A stretch of 18,942 nt of DNA. Source: JBBRHF01 sp038223055 (GTDB lineage Bacteria > Actinomycetota > Actinomycetes > JACCUZ01). Shown piece after piece: positions 9,838 to 16,957 of the stretch. The notes under the pieces are model-generated. The model saw only the letters and a list, made by a program, of their open reading frames with translations, did not search any database and was not told where the DNA came from. The stretch covers positions 1-18,942 of the forward strand of contig JBBRHF010000073.1 of the NCBI GenBank assembly GCA_038223055.1. Reading direction: 5' to 3'. The first letter of the stretch is position 1, and every line of letters starts with the position of its first letter. The translations under genes were made by a program, and so were the position numbers.

Positions 9838-10088
9838 TCGTGGCTGTCGCGCACAAGGGGCGTGGCGACGACGACGTGGGCCGAAGTAGCCGTGCGGCGC
9901 CGCGCACGGCGAATCGCGCCATCCAGCCGTTCCACCGGCTGCTCACGGCGATTGGCGACATCCCCGCCGATGCATGTGCACGACATCGCCAGCGCTGCGC
10001 CGGCCGTTGGCGGCTGAGCGGGCCGGTTAGTTAGCGGCGAAGTCGGGCAGGCCGGCGGGAGGCGGGGGCGCGCGGCCAGGCAGAGAGG
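9838..10088. other. Structured spacer between convergent genes
   Basis: No convincing gene in 251 bp. Three stem-loops can be drawn: 8-bp GCCGTGCG/CGCACGGC (9889-9896 with 9903-9910, six-base loop), 6-bp CAGCCG/CGGCTG (9924-9929 with 9936-9941, six-base loop) and 6-bp TGGCGA/TCGCCA (9953-9958 with 9986-9991). The first is the best candidate for a terminator after the AbiEi-like gene or, read the other way, after rel. There is no T-run. Confidence 0.5.
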
Positions 10089-12503
10089 TCAGGGTTTGGT
10101 GCTGGTGATCCGGTAGACGTCGTAGACCCCGTCCACGCCACGGACGGCCTTCAGCACGTGACCCAGGTGCTTGGGGTCGCCCATCTCGAAGGTGAACCGG
10201 GAGATCGCGACGCGGTCGCGGGTGGTCGCCACCGAGGCCGAGAGGATGTTGACGTGCTGGTCGGACAACACGCGGGTGACGTCCGAGAGCAGCCGCGACC
10301 GGTCCAGCGCCTCGACCTGGATGCCGACGAGGAAGATCGAGGACGCCGAGGGCACCCACTCCACGTCCACCAACCGCTCCGGCTCGCCGGCCAGTGCCTG
10401 CGCGTTCACGCAGTCGGTGCGGTGCACCGAGACACCGTTTCCCCGGGTCACGAAGCCGACAATCTCGTCGCCGGGCACCGGGGTGCAGCAGCGGGCCAGC
10501 TTGACCCAGATGTCGGTCGCGCCGCGGACCACGACACCAGGGTCGCCACCGGACCGCGGCCGGCGATGGGTGACCCCGGGGGTGGTGACCTCAGCGATGT
10601 CCTCGGCGGCGCTGTCCTCCCCGCCGAAAAACTCCACCAGCCGCCCCACCACCGACTGCGCCGACACGTGGCTCTCGCCGACGGCTGCATAGAGCGCGGA
10701 AATGTCGGCATAGCGCATCTCGTGCGCGAGCGCGGTCAGGGACTCGGTCGAGAGCAGCCGCTGGATCGGCAGGTTCTGCTTGCGCATCGCCTTTCCGATC
10801 GCGTCGCGACCGTGCCCGATCGCCTCCTCACGGCGCTCCTTGGAGAACCACTGCCTGATCTTGTTGCGGGCCCGGGGGCTCTGCACGAAACCCAACCAGT
10901 CGCGGCTCGGAGCGGCACCGGGGGCCTTGGAGGTGAAGACCTCGATCAGGTCGCCGTTCTCGAGCGTGCTCTCCAGCGGCACCAGCCGCCCGTTGACCCG
11001 AGCCCCGATGCAGCGGTGGCCGACTTCGGTGTGCACGGCGTAGGCGAAGTCCACCGGCGTGGCCCCTGCCGGCAGTGCCACGGCGTCGCCCTTGGGGGTG
11101 AACACGAACGTCTCCGCGGAGTTGAGATCAAACCGCAGCGACTCGAGAAACTCCCCGGGGTCCTCGGTCTCCTTCTGCCAGTCGAGCAATTGGCGCAGCC
11201 AGGCCATGTCATTGGCCGCCACCTCGTCGGCCTTGCCGAACGCGCCCGGACCGCGTTCGGTCGAGCGGACGGCGTGCTCCTTGTACTTCCAGTGCGCGGC
11301 CACGCCGTACTCAGCCCGCCGGTGCATCGCGAACGTGCGGATCTGCAGCTCGACCGGCTTGCCCTCGGGACCGATCACCGTGGTGTGCAGGGATTGGTAC
11401 ATGTTGAACTTGGGCATCGCGATGTAGTCCTTGACCCGGCCGGGAACCGGGTTCCACGTCGCGTGGATGCGTCCGAGCGCGGCGTAGCAGTCGCTCACGG
11501 ACTCGACCAGGACGCGGATGCCGACCAGGTCGTAGATGTCGGCGAAGTCGCGACCGCGCACGATCATCTTCTGATAGATCGAGTAGTAGTGCTTGGGCCG
11601 GCCGGTGACCGTGGCCCGGATCTTGTTCGCCCGCAGGTCACTGGCCACGTCGTCGACGACACCACTGAGGTAGTCGTCGCGGCTGGGCGCGCGGTCGGTA
11701 ACGAGCCGCACGATCTCGTCGTAGACCTTAGGATAGAGCGTGGCGAACGCGAGGTCCTCGAGCTCCCACTTGATGGTGTTCATGCCCAGCCGGTGGGCCA
11801 GCGGGGCGTAGATCTCCAGCGTCTCGCGGGCGATCTGCTCCTGCTTGGCCGAGCTGAGGTAGCGCAGGGTGCGCATGTTGTGCAACCGGTCGGCGAGCTT
11901 GATCACCAGCACCCGGATGTCCCGGGCCATCGCGACGACCATCTTGCGGACGGTCTCGGCCTTCGCCGACTCTCCGTATTTCACCTTGTCCAGCTTGGTG
12001 ACCCCGTCCACCAGCCCGGCAATCTCGTCGCCGAACTCGGCTCGCAGCGCCGCCAGCGTGTAGGGCGTGTCCTCGACGGTGTCGTGCAGCAACGCTGCAC
12101 ACAAGGTCGGCGGCGTCATGCCCAACTCGGCCAGCACCGTCGTGACGGCCAGTGGGTGGGTGATGTAGGGGTCGCCGCTCTTGCGACGAACCCCGCGATG
12201 GTGCAGGGCGGCGACGTCGTAGGCCCGCTCGATCAGCCGGATGTCGGCCTTCGGATGGGTCGAACGCACGATGGTGAACAGCGGCTCGAGGACGGGGTTG
12301 ATCGTGCTTCGCTGGGCGCCGAGCCGGGCCAGGCGGGCGCGCACGCGGCGCGAGGGGGGCGCCGGTGGCGCGCAATCTGCGGCAGGCGGGTCCAGCAGCG
12401 GGGTCCCCGTGGCCGGCGGCTCCGGGTCGTTCGTGCTCGGGGCGGGCGCGACCTCGCTGCCCCGGTCGGTGTCGACCGGGGTGTGCGCGGGGGCATCGGC
12501 CAC
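10089..12503 (-). CDS. relA: Bifunctional (p)ppGpp synthetase/hydrolase Rel
   Basis: The 804-residue long RSH enzyme makes and degrades (p)ppGpp for the stringent response. Order of domains: Pro/Ala-rich N-terminus (1-52); HD hydrolase domain (about 70-260) with HHRGVRRKSGDPYITHP and LLHDTVEDT (His140, Asp141, Glu144, Asp145); synthetase domain (about 290-405) with GRPKHYYSIYQK, GRVKDYIAMPK and YQSLHTTVIGPEG; TGS domain (about 464-525); helical region; conserved Cys motif ARCCTPVPGDE (Cys672, Cys673) with VHRTDC; C-terminal ACT domain (about 724-804). RVKD at 356-359 is the RxKD signature of bifunctional enzymes, versus ExDD in synthetase-only RelA, so both activities are expected. GTG start at 12503 has GGAGAG upstream. 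The gene is 60 bp downstream of apt. Actinobacterial orthologues are called relA or rel. Confidence 0.97.
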   Translation of the reverse strand: MADAPAHTPVDTDRGSEVAPAPSTNDPEPPATGTPLLDPPAADCAPPAPPSRRVRARLARLGAQRSTINPVLEPLFTIVRSTHPKADIRLIERAYDVAALHHRGVRRKSGDPYITHPLAVTTVLAELGMTPPTLCAALLHDTVEDTPYTLAALRAEFGDEIAGLVDGVTKLDKVKYGESAKAETVRKMVVAMARDIRVLVIKLADRLHNMRTLRYLSSAKQEQIARETLEIYAPLAHRLGMNTIKWELEDLAFATLYPKVYDEIVRLVTDRAPSRDDYLSGVVDDVASDLRANKIRATVTGRPKHYYSIYQKMIVRGRDFADIYDLVGIRVLVESVSDCYAALGRIHATWNPVPGRVKDYIAMPKFNMYQSLHTTVIGPEGKPVELQIRTFAMHRRAEYGVAAHWKYKEHAVRSTERGPGAFGKADEVAANDMAWLRQLLDWQKETEDPGEFLESLRFDLNSAETFVFTPKGDAVALPAGATPVDFAYAVHTEVGHRCIGARVNGRLVPLESTLENGDLIEVFTSKAPGAAPSRDWLGFVQSPRARNKIRQWFSKERREEAIGHGRDAIGKAMRKQNLPIQRLLSTESLTALAHEMRYADISALYAAVGESHVSAQSVVGRLVEFFGGEDSAAEDIAEVTTPGVTHRRPRSGGDPGVVVRGATDIWVKLARCCTPVPGDEIVGFVTRGNGVSVHRTDCVNAQALAGEPERLVDVEWVPSASSIFLVGIQVEALDRSRLLSDVTRVLSDQHVNILSASVATTRDRVAISRFTFEMGDPKHLGHVLKAVRGVDGVYDVYRITSTKP

Positions 12504-12530
12504 GGGCTCTCCAGTGGTGTCGGTGCGCCA

Positions 12531-12569
12531 AGTCTAGCCGCGACCGGCAGCGCCTGATTGCGGCTAGAC
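12531..12569 (-). promoter_or_regulatory. Hairpin and possible -10 between apt and rel
   Basis: A perfect 10-bp inverted repeat (12532-12541 with 12560-12569, arm GTCTAGCCGC) spans the gap; its outer arm includes the apt stop codon. On the minus strand the other arm carries CTAGACT (complement of 12531-12537), the same heptamer found before the cyclophilin gene and fitting a TANNNT -10, 27 nt before the rel start. It may be a terminator for apt, an attenuator, or a promoter for rel; no good -35 is seen. Confidence 0.4.
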
Positions 12570-13166
12570 CGAAAGCAGGCTGTGTACGTCGTGACCGGCC
12601 AGTCGCTGGCGGCCGGCGAGGAAGCCCAGTTCCATCAGCACGGACACCCCGACGACGTCGGCGCCGGCTCGACGTACGAGCTCGATCGCGGCCGCCACGG
12701 TGCCGCCGGTCGCGAGCACGTCGTCGACCAGCAACACCCGGTCGCCGGGCGCGAAGGCGTCGGCCTGGATCTCGAGGGTGGCCTCGGCGTATTCCAGCGT
12801 GTAGGACGTCGACAGGGTGTCCCCCGGCAGTTTGCCCGCCTTGCGCACGGGCACGAAACCGGCGCCCATGTGATAGGCCACCGGCGCGGCGAGAATGAAG
12901 CCGCGCGCCTCGATGCCGACCACCTTGTCGATCGTGCCGCGCCCGTGCCAGGCGACGATCGCGTCGACCGCGCCCGCGAAGGTGATGTGGTCGGCGAGCA
13001 GCGGCGCGATGTCCTTGAACACGATGCCGACCTTGGGATAGTCGGCGACATCGCGCACCCGGGCCAGCAGCAGTGCGGTCAGGTCGACACCCACACCCAC
13101 ACCCACACCCACGCCGGCGCGGTCGCGGTCTCCGGCGCGGTCGCGGTCGGTCGCCGTGCCGGTCAT
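12564..13166 (-). CDS. apt: Adenine phosphoribosyltransferase
   Basis: The 200-residue enzyme converts adenine and PRPP to AMP in purine salvage (cytoplasm). The core starts at about residue 28 with LTALLLARVRDVADYPKVGI and FKDIAPLL, then GIEARGFILAAPVA, the RKAGKLPG segment (108-115) and the PRPP-binding VLLVDDVLATGGT (144-156). The first 27 residues are an extra tail not expected in the family, RDRAGDRDRAG then (Val-Gly)n, encoded by an 18-bp duplication and a GTGGGT hexamer run. The ATG at 13166 overlaps the secF stop (ATGA), favouring that start. Each Val of the Val-Gly run up to about residue 25 is a GTG, so shorter starts are possible and would fit the usual family length better. Same operon as secD and secF. 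Confidence 0.95.
   Translation of the reverse strand: MTGTATDRDRAGDRDRAGVGVGVGVGVDLTALLLARVRDVADYPKVGIVFKDIAPLLADHITFAGAVDAIVAWHGRGTIDKVVGIEARGFILAAPVAYHMGAGFVPVRKAGKLPGDTLSTSYTLEYAEATLEIQADAFAPGDRVLLVDDVLATGGTVAAAIELVRRAGADVVGVSVLMELGFLAGRQRLAGHDVHSLLSV
13087..13149. repeat. Hexamer microsatellite plus 18-bp tandem duplication at the start of apt
   Basis: 13087-13112 holds just over four units of a 6-bp ACACCC-type repeat (GTGGGT on the coding strand). 13114-13131 and 13132-13149 are two 18-bp units (CCGGCGCGGTCGCGGTC plus one variable base). Both periods keep frame. Together they encode residues about 6-26 of Apt. Confidence 0.9.
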
Positions 13167-14419
13167 CGACGCTTCTTGCCGCCCGGTCGGCCCTTGGTGT
13201 TGCGCCGGGGCTGGCTGCGCTGGGCGCCGGCAGCGGGTCGCGGCTCAGGGCGGGCGCTCGCCCGGGCCTCGCCGGTCGTCCGTGCCGCAGCCCCCGCGGT
13301 GGCCGGCTCGATCGACTCTTCGTCGGTGGCGACGTGGGCGTAGGGGTCGACCTGATCTCGCTGGTCGACGTCGCCGTCGACGTCATCGGGGCGCGCAGCG
13401 GCCGCAGCGCGGGAGCGGCGCCCGGTGACCGGCTTGCGGACCGTCGCCGTCGCGGCGCCGCTCTGCCGCGCCGCCACCCGCTTGGCGAGGGCCTGCATCG
13501 CGGGCTCCTTCTCCTTGAAGGTCGCGAGCAGCGGGGTGGCGATGAAGATCGAAGAGTAGGCGCCGGTGGCCACGCCCACGAACAGGGCCAGCGCCAGGTC
13601 CTTGAGCGGCCCGGAGCCGAGCAGCGCGATGCCGGCGAACAGGATCGACCCGATCGGCAGCAGGGCGATGACGGAGGTGTTGATCGAACGAACCAGGGTC
13701 TGGTTGACGGCCAGGTTGGCCGACTGGCTGTAGGTCATCCGGCTGCCGCCGGCCAGTCCGGCCGTGTTTTCTCGGACCTTGTCGAAGACGACGACCGTGT
13801 CGTAGAGCGAGTAACCCAAGATCGTCAGGAACCCGATGACCGTCGCAGGGGTGACCTCGAAGCCCACCAGCGAGTAGACCCCCGCGGTGACGATCAGGTC
13901 GTGGACCAGCGCGATCATCGCCGCCAGCGCCATCTTCCACTCGAAGTAGAGTGCCAGGAAGATCATCACCCCGATGAGGAAGAAGATCAGCGCCTGTAAC
14001 GCTTTCGACGAGATGTCCCTGCCCCAGCTGGGGCCGACGAACTGGGTGCTCACGTCGCTGACCTTGACCCCGAACCGCTTGGCCAGGTCGGCGCGGATCT
14101 TCTCCGACTGGTCGGTCGTGAGCTTCTCCGTCTGTGCCCGCACGGTGTTGTTACCGACGCCCTGCACGATGATCTGGCGGCTGTCGGTCTGGGCGACGAC
14201 CTTTTCCACGCTCGACACGCTGACCGTCGGGGAGGTGACCCGGAACTCCGCTCCCCCGCGGAACTCGATGCCGAGGGTGAACCGGAGGGTCAGCAGCGAG
14301 ATCACCGAGATCAGCAGCACGACCCCGGAGATGATGTACCAGCGCTTTCGCAAGCCGACGAAGTCGTAGGAGACATGCCCCGTGTAGAGGTTTGCACCGA
14401 TCGAACCGAGCCGGGACAT
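13163..14419 (-). CDS. secF: Protein translocase subunit SecF
   Basis: The 418-residue membrane protein forms the SecDF complex, which uses the proton gradient to help SecYEG release exported proteins. TM1 is at about 28-46, followed by GIEFRGGAEF (50-59), a periplasmic domain to about 137, then five more TMs with LGYSLYDTVVVFDKVRE (201-217), RSINTSVIALLP and GVATGAYSSIFIATPLL (282-298). The C-terminus (about 315-418) is a long hydrophilic, Ala/Arg/Asp-rich extension ending in GRPGGKKRR, as in several actinobacterial SecF. ATG at 14419 shares one base with the secD stop (TGATG), so translation is coupled; the longer in-frame upstream extension to 14773 overlaps secD and is not used. The stop overlaps the apt start (ATGA). 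Confidence 0.96.
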   Translation of the reverse strand: MSRLGSIGANLYTGHVSYDFVGLRKRWYIISGVVLLISVISLLTLRFTLGIEFRGGAEFRVTSPTVSVSSVEKVVAQTDSRQIIVQGVGNNTVRAQTEKLTTDQSEKIRADLAKRFGVKVSDVSTQFVGPSWGRDISSKALQALIFFLIGVMIFLALYFEWKMALAAMIALVHDLIVTAGVYSLVGFEVTPATVIGFLTILGYSLYDTVVVFDKVRENTAGLAGGSRMTYSQSANLAVNQTLVRSINTSVIALLPIGSILFAGIALLGSGPLKDLALALFVGVATGAYSSIFIATPLLATFKEKEPAMQALAKRVAARQSGAATATVRKPVTGRRSRAAAAARPDDVDGDVDQRDQVDPYAHVATDEESIEPATAGAAARTTGEARASARPEPRPAAGAQRSQPRRNTKGRPGGKKRR

Positions 14420-16374
14420 CAGGCCTCCTTGGTGAGGCGGGGGGCTGCGGGAGTGGCAGCCCGGGCGGCTCCACCGGCTGCCGGCGAGCCACGTCGCCCC
14501 GCCGGGGTCGTGGTGAGGGTGCGGCGGGGCACGCCGAGGTGCACCGGGTCCAACCCGGAGAACTTGTGGCCGTCGCCGAAGAACTTGGTCCGAGCCAGCA
14601 CGGTGACCAGCGGCTTCGTGAACAAGAACACCACCGCGATGTCGATCAAGGTGGTGAGGCCAAGCGTGAATGCGAAGCCACGGACACCGCCCACCGAGAG
14701 GAAGTAGAGGACCAGCGCGGCGAGGAAAGAGACGAAGTCGGCGGCCAGGATCGTACGTCGGGCGCGGGCCCACCCCGTCTCGACTGCGACCCGCAGGGTG
14801 CGCCCGTCACGCACCTCGTCACGGAGTCGTTCAAAGAAGACGACGAACGAGTCGGCGGTGATGCCGACCGCGACGATCAGGCCGGCGATCCCGGCCAGGC
14901 TCAGACGGAAGCCGATCTGCCAGCCGAGGAGGACGACGGCGCCGTAGGTGATGAGCGACGCGACGAGCAGGCTGGCCACGGTGACCAGGCCGAGTCCGCG
15001 GTAGTAGAGCAAGGAGTAGAGGACCACGAGGCCCAGGCCGATGCCCCCGGCGATCAGGCCCGCGTGCAACTGGTCGCCGCCGAGGGTCGGGGAGACCTCC
15101 TCGACCGAGCCGGCGTCGAAGGTCAGCGGGAGCGCGCCGTACTTGAGCACGTTGGCCAGGTCACTCGCCTCGCTCTGGCTGAAGTTGCCGGTGATCTGCG
15201 CGCTGCCGCCGGTGATGGGGCCGTTGTTCAGGCCGGGCGCCGACACAGCGAGGCCGTCGAGCACGATGCCGAACCGGTTGAGGGGGTCCTGCAGGGCGGC
15301 CAGGCGCCGGGTCGTGGCCGCGAACTTGCGCGAGCCCGAGCCCTTGAAGTCGAGCACCACCTGCCAGCCGCCGCTGGTCACTCCCTGGGAGTTGGTCTCC
15401 AGGCCGGCCGACGCCGACTTGATGTCGGTGCCGAGCACCTCAGCCGGGCCGAGGACGTACTTCTCGTCGCCCTTGCTGTCGCAGGTGACCAGGGGTTTCT
15501 TTGGGTCGTCGGTGCCCTTGGCGCGGAGGTCGGCATGCACCTTGTTGATGTTGGTGCAGTCCAGCGCCGCGAACTCCTGGGCCAGGGCCGGGGTGACCCC
15601 GGCAGGCAGCGCGCCGGGGTTGACCGCCGGCGTCGGTGCGGGGGCCGGGGTCGCGGCGGGGGCCGGGGTCGCGGCGGGGGTCTTGGCCGGAGCCGCGGTC
15701 TTGGCCGCGGTTCCGGCCGGTGTCGCCTTCGCGGCACCGGGGGTGGGACTCGCCGCGGCGTGCAGGGCGCCAGGGACGGCGCGCCCGTTGGTCGACTGGC
15801 TGGGCTTGGGGGTGGCCTTGCCCGACGGGGTGGCCGGCGCCTTTGCTGTCGACGATGGCGACGGCTTCGCGCTGCCGCTGGCGCCCGGGGCCGGGCTCGC
15901 GGGGTCGGACGTCGAGGGGGTCGGCGTGGTCGGGGCCGTCGGCGTGGTCCCGCCCGCGGCGGCGGCGAGGACCGGACGGAACCGGAGTTCGGCGGTCTGG
16001 CGCACCGTGTCGAGGATGTTGTTGTCCCGCGACCCTGGCACCGAGATGACGATGTTGTTGCCCGCGGTGGTCACCTCGGCCTCGGCGACGCCGAAACTGT
16101 CGACCCGGGACCGGATGATCTTCACGGCCTGGTTGAGTGCGTCGGAGGTAATCTTCTTGCCGCGCTGGGCACCCGTGGTCCGCGGGGTGAGGATGACGCT
16201 GGTGCCGCCCTCCAGGTCGAGGCCGAGTCGCGGCGAGTATTTGTCCGACGCCGTGAGGCTGTCCTTGCCGAGCTTGTCCGGGGCCGCGACGAAGACCCCT
16301 CCGAAGACGAGCGCGATGAGCATGAACAGAACGGCGATCGAGCGCCCGGGACGGCTCGCCTGCGGTGTTGCCAC
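14419..16374 (-). CDS. secD: Protein translocase subunit SecD
   Basis: The 651-residue partner of SecF has TM1 at about 12-31, GLDLEGGTSVIL (51-62), the P1 head/base domain with SRVDSFGVAEAEVTTAG (89-105), the conserved LRFRPVL segment, a second base segment (about 335-425, FNSF-like region) and five TMs (about 437-600) with AGLIVAVGITADSFVVFFERLRDE (497-520) and TGWARARRTILAAD. An insert of about 115 residues, almost entirely Ala, Pro, Thr, Ser and Lys (about 139-253), interrupts the periplasmic domain; such inserts are seen in other actinobacterial SecD. It includes an 18-bp tandem duplication. A Cys pair (Cys273, Cys298) follows the insert. GTG start at 16374 has a GAGAGAGA element about 8 nt upstream. 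First gene of the tightly overlapping secD-secF-apt unit. Confidence 0.97.
   Translation of the reverse strand: MATPQASRPGRSIAVLFMLIALVFGGVFVAAPDKLGKDSLTASDKYSPRLGLDLEGGTSVILTPRTTGAQRGKKITSDALNQAVKIIRSRVDSFGVAEAEVTTAGNNIVISVPGSRDNNILDTVRQTAELRFRPVLAAAAGGTTPTAPTTPTPSTSDPASPAPGASGSAKPSPSSTAKAPATPSGKATPKPSQSTNGRAVPGALHAAASPTPGAAKATPAGTAAKTAAPAKTPAATPAPAATPAPAPTPAVNPGALPAGVTPALAQEFAALDCTNINKVHADLRAKGTDDPKKPLVTCDSKGDEKYVLGPAEVLGTDIKSASAGLETNSQGVTSGGWQVVLDFKGSGSRKFAATTRRLAALQDPLNRFGIVLDGLAVSAPGLNNGPITGGSAQITGNFSQSEASDLANVLKYGALPLTFDAGSVEEVSPTLGGDQLHAGLIAGGIGLGLVVLYSLLYYRGLGLVTVASLLVASLITYGAVVLLGWQIGFRLSLAGIAGLIVAVGITADSFVVFFERLRDEVRDGRTLRVAVETGWARARRTILAADFVSFLAALVLYFLSVGGVRGFAFTLGLTTLIDIAVVFLFTKPLVTVLARTKFFGDGHKFSGLDPVHLGVPRRTLTTTPAGRRGSPAAGGAARAATPAAPRLTKEA
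15641..15676. repeat. 18-bp perfect tandem duplication in secD
   Basis: Two identical 18-bp units (15641-15658 and 15659-15676) encode ATPAPA twice in the low-complexity insert of SecD. In frame. Confidence 0.9.
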
Positions 16375-16520
16375 GTCAAAGTCTCTCTCTGGTCAGTGCT
16401 GCCTGGTGCTGGTCAGCGGGTCGGCGCTAGGTCGACGGGTCATCGCCGGTCAGCGGGTCGCCGCTCGCGAGGCCGGTGGGTCCGGGGGGTCGCGATGGGC
16501 GAGCCGGTGAGCCGCACCGG
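16375..16520. other. Spacer between yajC and secD with a 13-bp direct repeat
   Basis: No gene is seen in 146 bp. GGTCAGCGGGTCG occurs exactly twice (16411-16423 and 16448-16460), each followed by a GCGCT or CCGCT-like end, with a partial variant (GGTCGACGGGTC, 16431-16442) between them. It may contain a secD promoter or regulator site, but I see no convincing -10/-35 pair. Confidence 0.4.
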
Positions 16521-16859
16521 TCACTCCGATCGGGCCGGGTTGTGATCGGTTGAGTTTGCTGCATCCTCGGCCGCTGCGTCCCCGGACTCCGCCGAGAAGA
16601 CGGTCGGCCCGACGACCCGGGCGATGGCCGCCCTCGCGAAGCGCACCGAGACCCCGGGGGCGACCTCGAGCAGCACCACGTCGCCGTCCAAACCAGCCAC
16701 GGTCGCAAGCATCCCGGAGGTCATCATCACTTCTTGACCCACCTCGATCGACTGCTGCAGGGTGACCTGCGCCCTGGCCCGGCTCCGGGCCGGCCGGATG
16801 ACGAGCAGGTAGAACGCCAGGATAGCGATAAAGGGGAGCAGGTTGACCACTTGTTTCAC
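16521..16859 (-). CDS. yajC: Preprotein translocase subunit YajC
   Basis: The 112-residue small membrane protein associates with SecDF and SecYEG. Visible: N-terminal TM (LLPFIAILAFYLLVIRPAR, 7-25), then the family core RARAQVTLQQSIEVGQEVMMTSGMLATVAGLDGDVVLLEVAPGVSVRFARAAIARVV, with the characteristic RPAR, G-x-x-V-M-T-x-G and PGV segments (Gly41 to Val84). The last 25 residues are acidic and variable. GTG start at 16859 (GTGAAACAAGTG). It lies between ruvB and secD in the usual actinobacterial order, likely cotranscribed with secDF but separated from it by 146 bp. Confidence 0.95.
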   Translation of the reverse strand: MKQVVNLLPFIAILAFYLLVIRPARSRARAQVTLQQSIEVGQEVMMTSGMLATVAGLDGDVVLLEVAPGVSVRFARAAIARVVGPTVFSAESGDAAAEDAANSTDHNPARSE

Positions 16860-16957
16860 GGTGGAGCGAGTCCTTCCGGAAGAGACGCCGACGGGGTGAC
16901 GCGGCCGGCGAGGTCGGGTCGACCTGCGCCCATCGGCCTGGGCAAGCCGACCGAAGT
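16860..16957. other. Spacer between ruvB and yajC
   Basis: 98 bp without a gene. AGGTCG (16911-16916) and CGACCT (16920-16925) form a small stem with a three-base loop. It is too short to call a terminator with confidence; a yajC promoter may lie here but no clear boxes are seen. Confidence 0.35.

Noticed and set aside
9840..10034. 64-codon frame just after the AbiEi-like gene, possible small partner
   Set aside because: No Shine-Dalgarno, no toxin-like features, composition typical of random GC-rich sequence, overlaps hairpins.
10158..12557. 799-codon open frame antisense to rel
   Set aside because: It lies opposite a complete, motif-rich rel gene; the product is low complexity (Arg, Gly, Asp, His, Val) with no recognisable domain, as expected of a GC-rich shadow frame.
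11728..13386. 552-codon minus-strand frame over apt and the start of rel
   Set aside because: Different frame from both real genes, Arg/Pro/His-rich with no motifs; apt and rel both show full family signatures.
14420..14773. Longer SecF with 118 extra N-terminal residues
   Set aside because: The extension lies inside secD in another frame, is Pro/Arg-rich, and SecF family sequence begins at ATG 14419, which overlaps the secD stop.
14392..16545. 717-codon open frame antisense to secD
   Set aside because: Shadow of secD; the Gly/Arg-rich run in it is the complement of the Ala/Pro insert.
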